A stretch of DNA of 7,169 nt, taken from Methanosarcina sp. (GTDB lineage: Archaea > Halobacteriota > Methanosarcinia > Methanosarcinales > Methanosarcinaceae). Positions 6,155-7,169 of this stretch are shown here, in pieces. Positions within the stretch are counted from its first letter, which is position 1. The number at the start of each line of letters is the position of its first letter. The DNA lies in assembly GCA_013331265.1 (NCBI GenBank), contig DUGS01000104.1, forward strand, positions 952 to 8,120. The letters run 5' to 3'. Under the pieces are notes generated by a model. That model saw only the letters and a program-made list of their open reading frames with translations. It was not told the DNA's origin and searched no databases. The position numbers and the translations under genes were made by a program.

Positions 6155-6202
6155 ATGATTCAGGAAGCCCGTTAAATCTTTAGATTTAGCGGGCAGTTCA
6201 CC
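6155..6202 (+). mobile_element. Orphan right end of an IS200/IS605-type (TnpB) element
   Basis: The segment begins ATGATTCAGGAAGCC, contains a 13-bp hairpin (6167-6179 with 6182-6194, one G-U pair, 2-nt loop) and ends AGTTCAC. A coding tail M-I-Q-E-A-R-stop or similar, then a compact hairpin and a terminal TTCAC, is the arrangement I know from right ends of IS1341-like tnpB elements, where the 3' part of the omega RNA scaffold lies. Upstream DNA has stops in all frames and no TnpB motifs, so the element is a remnant. The hairpin is directly visible; the transposon assignment is by recall of the pattern. Confidence 0.55.
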
Positions 6203-6220
6203 TCTGTCCAATACCTTGTT

Positions 6221-6255
6221 TTTGTCCCTATTTCCCGTCTTTCGTCCCTGTTTCC
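6221..6255. repeat. Pyrimidine-rich direct repeat, 20-bp period
   Basis: TTTGTCCCTATTTCC (6221-6235) and TTCGTCCCTGTTTCC (6241-6255) match at 13 of 15 positions. The following DNA also repeats CATTAAAAA (6261-6269 and 6279-6287). This looks like local slippage or a pair of binding sites; two copies are too few to call a CRISPR array. Confidence 0.55.
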
Positions 6256-6350
6256 ATTGTCATTAAAAATTTTGATCTCATTAAAAAAACTAATTCTTTG
6301 ATCCCTGACCCGATATCCTGTCCTTTACATATTAGCCTTTACAATGCTTA

Positions 6351-6369
6351 GTGGAAGTTCCAATTCCAC
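6351..6369. promoter_or_regulatory. Dyad upstream of the mtbC TATA box, candidate operator
   Basis: GTGGAA (6351-6356) and TTCCAC (6364-6369) are perfect complements around a 7-bp centre. The dyad midpoint is about 44 bp upstream of the TATA box, a typical place for an archaeal activator. The binding factor is unknown; a FilR1/Msr-type regulator is one possibility. Confidence 0.4.
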
Positions 6370-6399
6370 ACCGTTAAGAAAAAACACTACAGGCTAGGC

Positions 6400-6408
6400 T
6401 ATATAATT
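6400..6408 (+). promoter_or_regulatory. Putative TATA box of mtbC
   Basis: TATATAATT is the best TATA-like match in the gene-free region. Transcription would start near 6428-6432, giving a leader of about 70-75 nt before the mtbC start codon. Confidence 0.5.
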
Positions 6409-6441
6409 TTACCTGCATAACGTAGATGATCGGAAATCAAG

Positions 6442-6470
6442 CTTCAGTAGCGATTTTTTGGATACTGAAG
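6442..6470 (+). promoter_or_regulatory. Hairpin in the mtbC 5' leader
   Basis: CTTCAGTA (6442-6449) and TACTGAAG (6463-6470) form a perfect 8-bp stem around a 13-nt loop containing six T. It ends 20 nt before the GGAGG ribosome binding site. It could influence message stability or translation; methyltransferase messages of Methanosarcina are known to have regulatory leaders. Confidence 0.45.
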
Positions 6471-6501
6471 AGAGAGTCTGACGAAAAATTGGAGGTAAAA
6501 A

Positions 6502-7146
6502 ATGGCAACCAGAGAAGAACTAATTCAGGAGCTTTCAGAAGCGGTAATCTCCTGTAAAAAAGATGCAGTACTCGCTGCGGTTGAAAAAGCAAAGAAAGTT
6601 ATGAAGCCTGCAGAAATAATTGAAAACGGGCTTGCGGCCGGGATGAACGAAGTGGGAGTCCGTTTTGAGAGAGGCAAGCTTTTCCTGCCACATGTGATGA
6701 TGGCTGCCGATGCGATGACTGCAGGAGTCAATGCCCTTAAGGACCTTATGCCTGAAGGTGCTTCCGGCAAAAAACTCGGTGTTATCGTGAACGGTACCGT
6801 AGAAGGTGACGTGCATGATATCGGCAAAGCAATCGTGTCCACTATGCTTCAGTCAGCTGGTTTTGAAGTCCACGACATTGGCAGGGACGTCCCTATAAAG
6901 AACTTTATCGCAAAGGCAAAGGAAGTCAATGCTAATATGATTGGAATTTCCGCCCTTATGACCACAACACTGCAGGGGCAGAGGGATGTAATTGAGCTCC
7001 TGAAAGAAGAAGGTATGAGGGACAAAGTGAAGGTTATGGTAGGGGGAGCTCCCGCAACCCAGGCCTGGGCTGACAAAATAGGTGCGGACTGCTATGCGGA
7101 AAACGCAAGTGAAGCAGTGGCAAAGGCAAAAGAACTGCTGCTCTGA
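6502..7146 (+). CDS. mtbC: Dimethylamine-type corrinoid protein MtbC
   Basis: This encodes 214 residues. In methylotrophic methanogenesis MtbC carries a cobamide that is methylated by the dimethylamine methyltransferase MtbB and demethylated by MtbA to coenzyme M, in the cytoplasm. The N-terminal helical cap (about 1-88) has LAAGMNEVG (44-52) and FLPHVMMAADAM (61-72). The B12-binding domain (about 91-212) has the base-off ligand motif GDVHDIG (102-108, D103, H105, G108), SAL (150-152) and VGGAPAT (180-186). Length and sequence fit MtbC better than the monomethylamine (MtmC) or trimethylamine (MttC) proteins, which I recall with different motifs around these sites. The start is firm: GGAGG (6491-6495) lies 6 nt before the ATG. 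The reading frame is complete with no internal amber codon. Expression is likely controlled by substrate through the upstream dyad and leader. mtbB usually follows; it would lie outside this window. Confidence 0.9.
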   Translation: MATREELIQELSEAVISCKKDAVLAAVEKAKKVMKPAEIIENGLAAGMNEVGVRFERGKLFLPHVMMAADAMTAGVNALKDLMPEGASGKKLGVIVNGTVEGDVHDIGKAIVSTMLQSAGFEVHDIGRDVPIKNFIAKAKEVNANMIGISALMTTTLQGQRDVIELLKEEGMRDKVKVMVGGAPATQAWADKIGADCYAENASEAVAKAKELLL

Positions 7147-7169
7147 ACTCCAGATTGCAGTCTAAGGTG
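7147..7169 (+). other. Start of the spacer after mtbC
   Basis: Only 23 bp remain, too few to identify the next gene. The final AAGGTG could be the start of a ribosome binding site or chance. Confidence 0.3.

Larger units (their letters stand above)
6031..6501. other. 471-bp gene-free region upstream of mtbC
   Basis: All frames are broken by frequent stops and no tRNA or rRNA is seen. From left to right it holds a weak inverted repeat with arms AAGAGAGA (6081-6088) and TCTCTCTT (6118-6125), the putative transposon right end (6155-6202), pyrimidine-rich direct repeats (6221-6255), a dyad (6351-6369), the mtbC TATA box and the mtbC leader hairpin. Confidence 0.7.

Noticed and set aside
6221..6255. 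CRISPR-like repeat
   Set aside because: Only two imperfect 15-bp copies with a 5-bp gap; no repeat-spacer pattern and no cas genes.
6502..7146. Pyrrolysine (in-frame amber) codon in the methylamine gene
   Set aside because: mtbC reads through without an internal TAG; pyrrolysine belongs to the methyltransferase mtbB, which is outside the window.

Overview
The window reads as methanogenic archaeal DNA, almost certainly from the genus Methanosarcina. The clearest marker is a dimethylamine-type corrinoid protein (MtbC) at the right end. A FilR1/DUF1724 winged-helix regulator, a UPF0282 metallo-beta-lactamase-fold protein, a PAS-only sensor and a cysteine-rich DUF2769-like protein fit the same genus. 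Intergenic DNA is AT-rich with archaeal TATA boxes, and Shine-Dalgarno sites are of the GGAGG/GGTGA type.

Left part (1-2059). The minus strand starts with a broken group II intron reverse transcriptase that runs off the left edge. Next comes a minus-strand pRiA4b ORF-3-like protein with a TTG start supported by a ribosome binding site. Divergent from it, behind a 23-bp tandem duplication, is a UPF0282 MBL-fold gene.

Middle (2060-4560). A minus-strand FilR1-type regulator and a plus-strand ThiC-family gene diverge from a 321-bp spacer. The spacer carries a nested dyad and two copies of an AT-rich TATA-like decamer. The ThiC-family protein keeps the C-terminal radical-SAM cysteine triad but departs from the usual ThiC sequence at several active-site motifs. 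It may therefore be a paralog with another product; 5-hydroxybenzimidazole, the lower ligand of the factor III cobamide, is one testable idea.

Right part (4588-7169). A PAS-PAS protein with no output domain diverges from a small protein with two CxCxxC modules. A 471-bp gene-free stretch follows. It holds what looks like the orphan right end of an IS200/IS605-type (TnpB) element, a pyrimidine-rich direct repeat, a dyad, a TATA box and a leader hairpin. After it comes mtbC with a strong ribosome binding site. The methyltransferase partner mtbB would be expected just beyond the right edge.

Functional picture: MtbC carries methyl groups from dimethylamine to coenzyme M using a cobamide cofactor. 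The regulator and the ThiC paralog could be connected to methylotrophic or cobamide metabolism, but that link rests only on proximity and motif divergence. The most interesting items are the divergent ThiC paralog, the orphan transposon end, and the dyad plus leader hairpin in front of mtbC.
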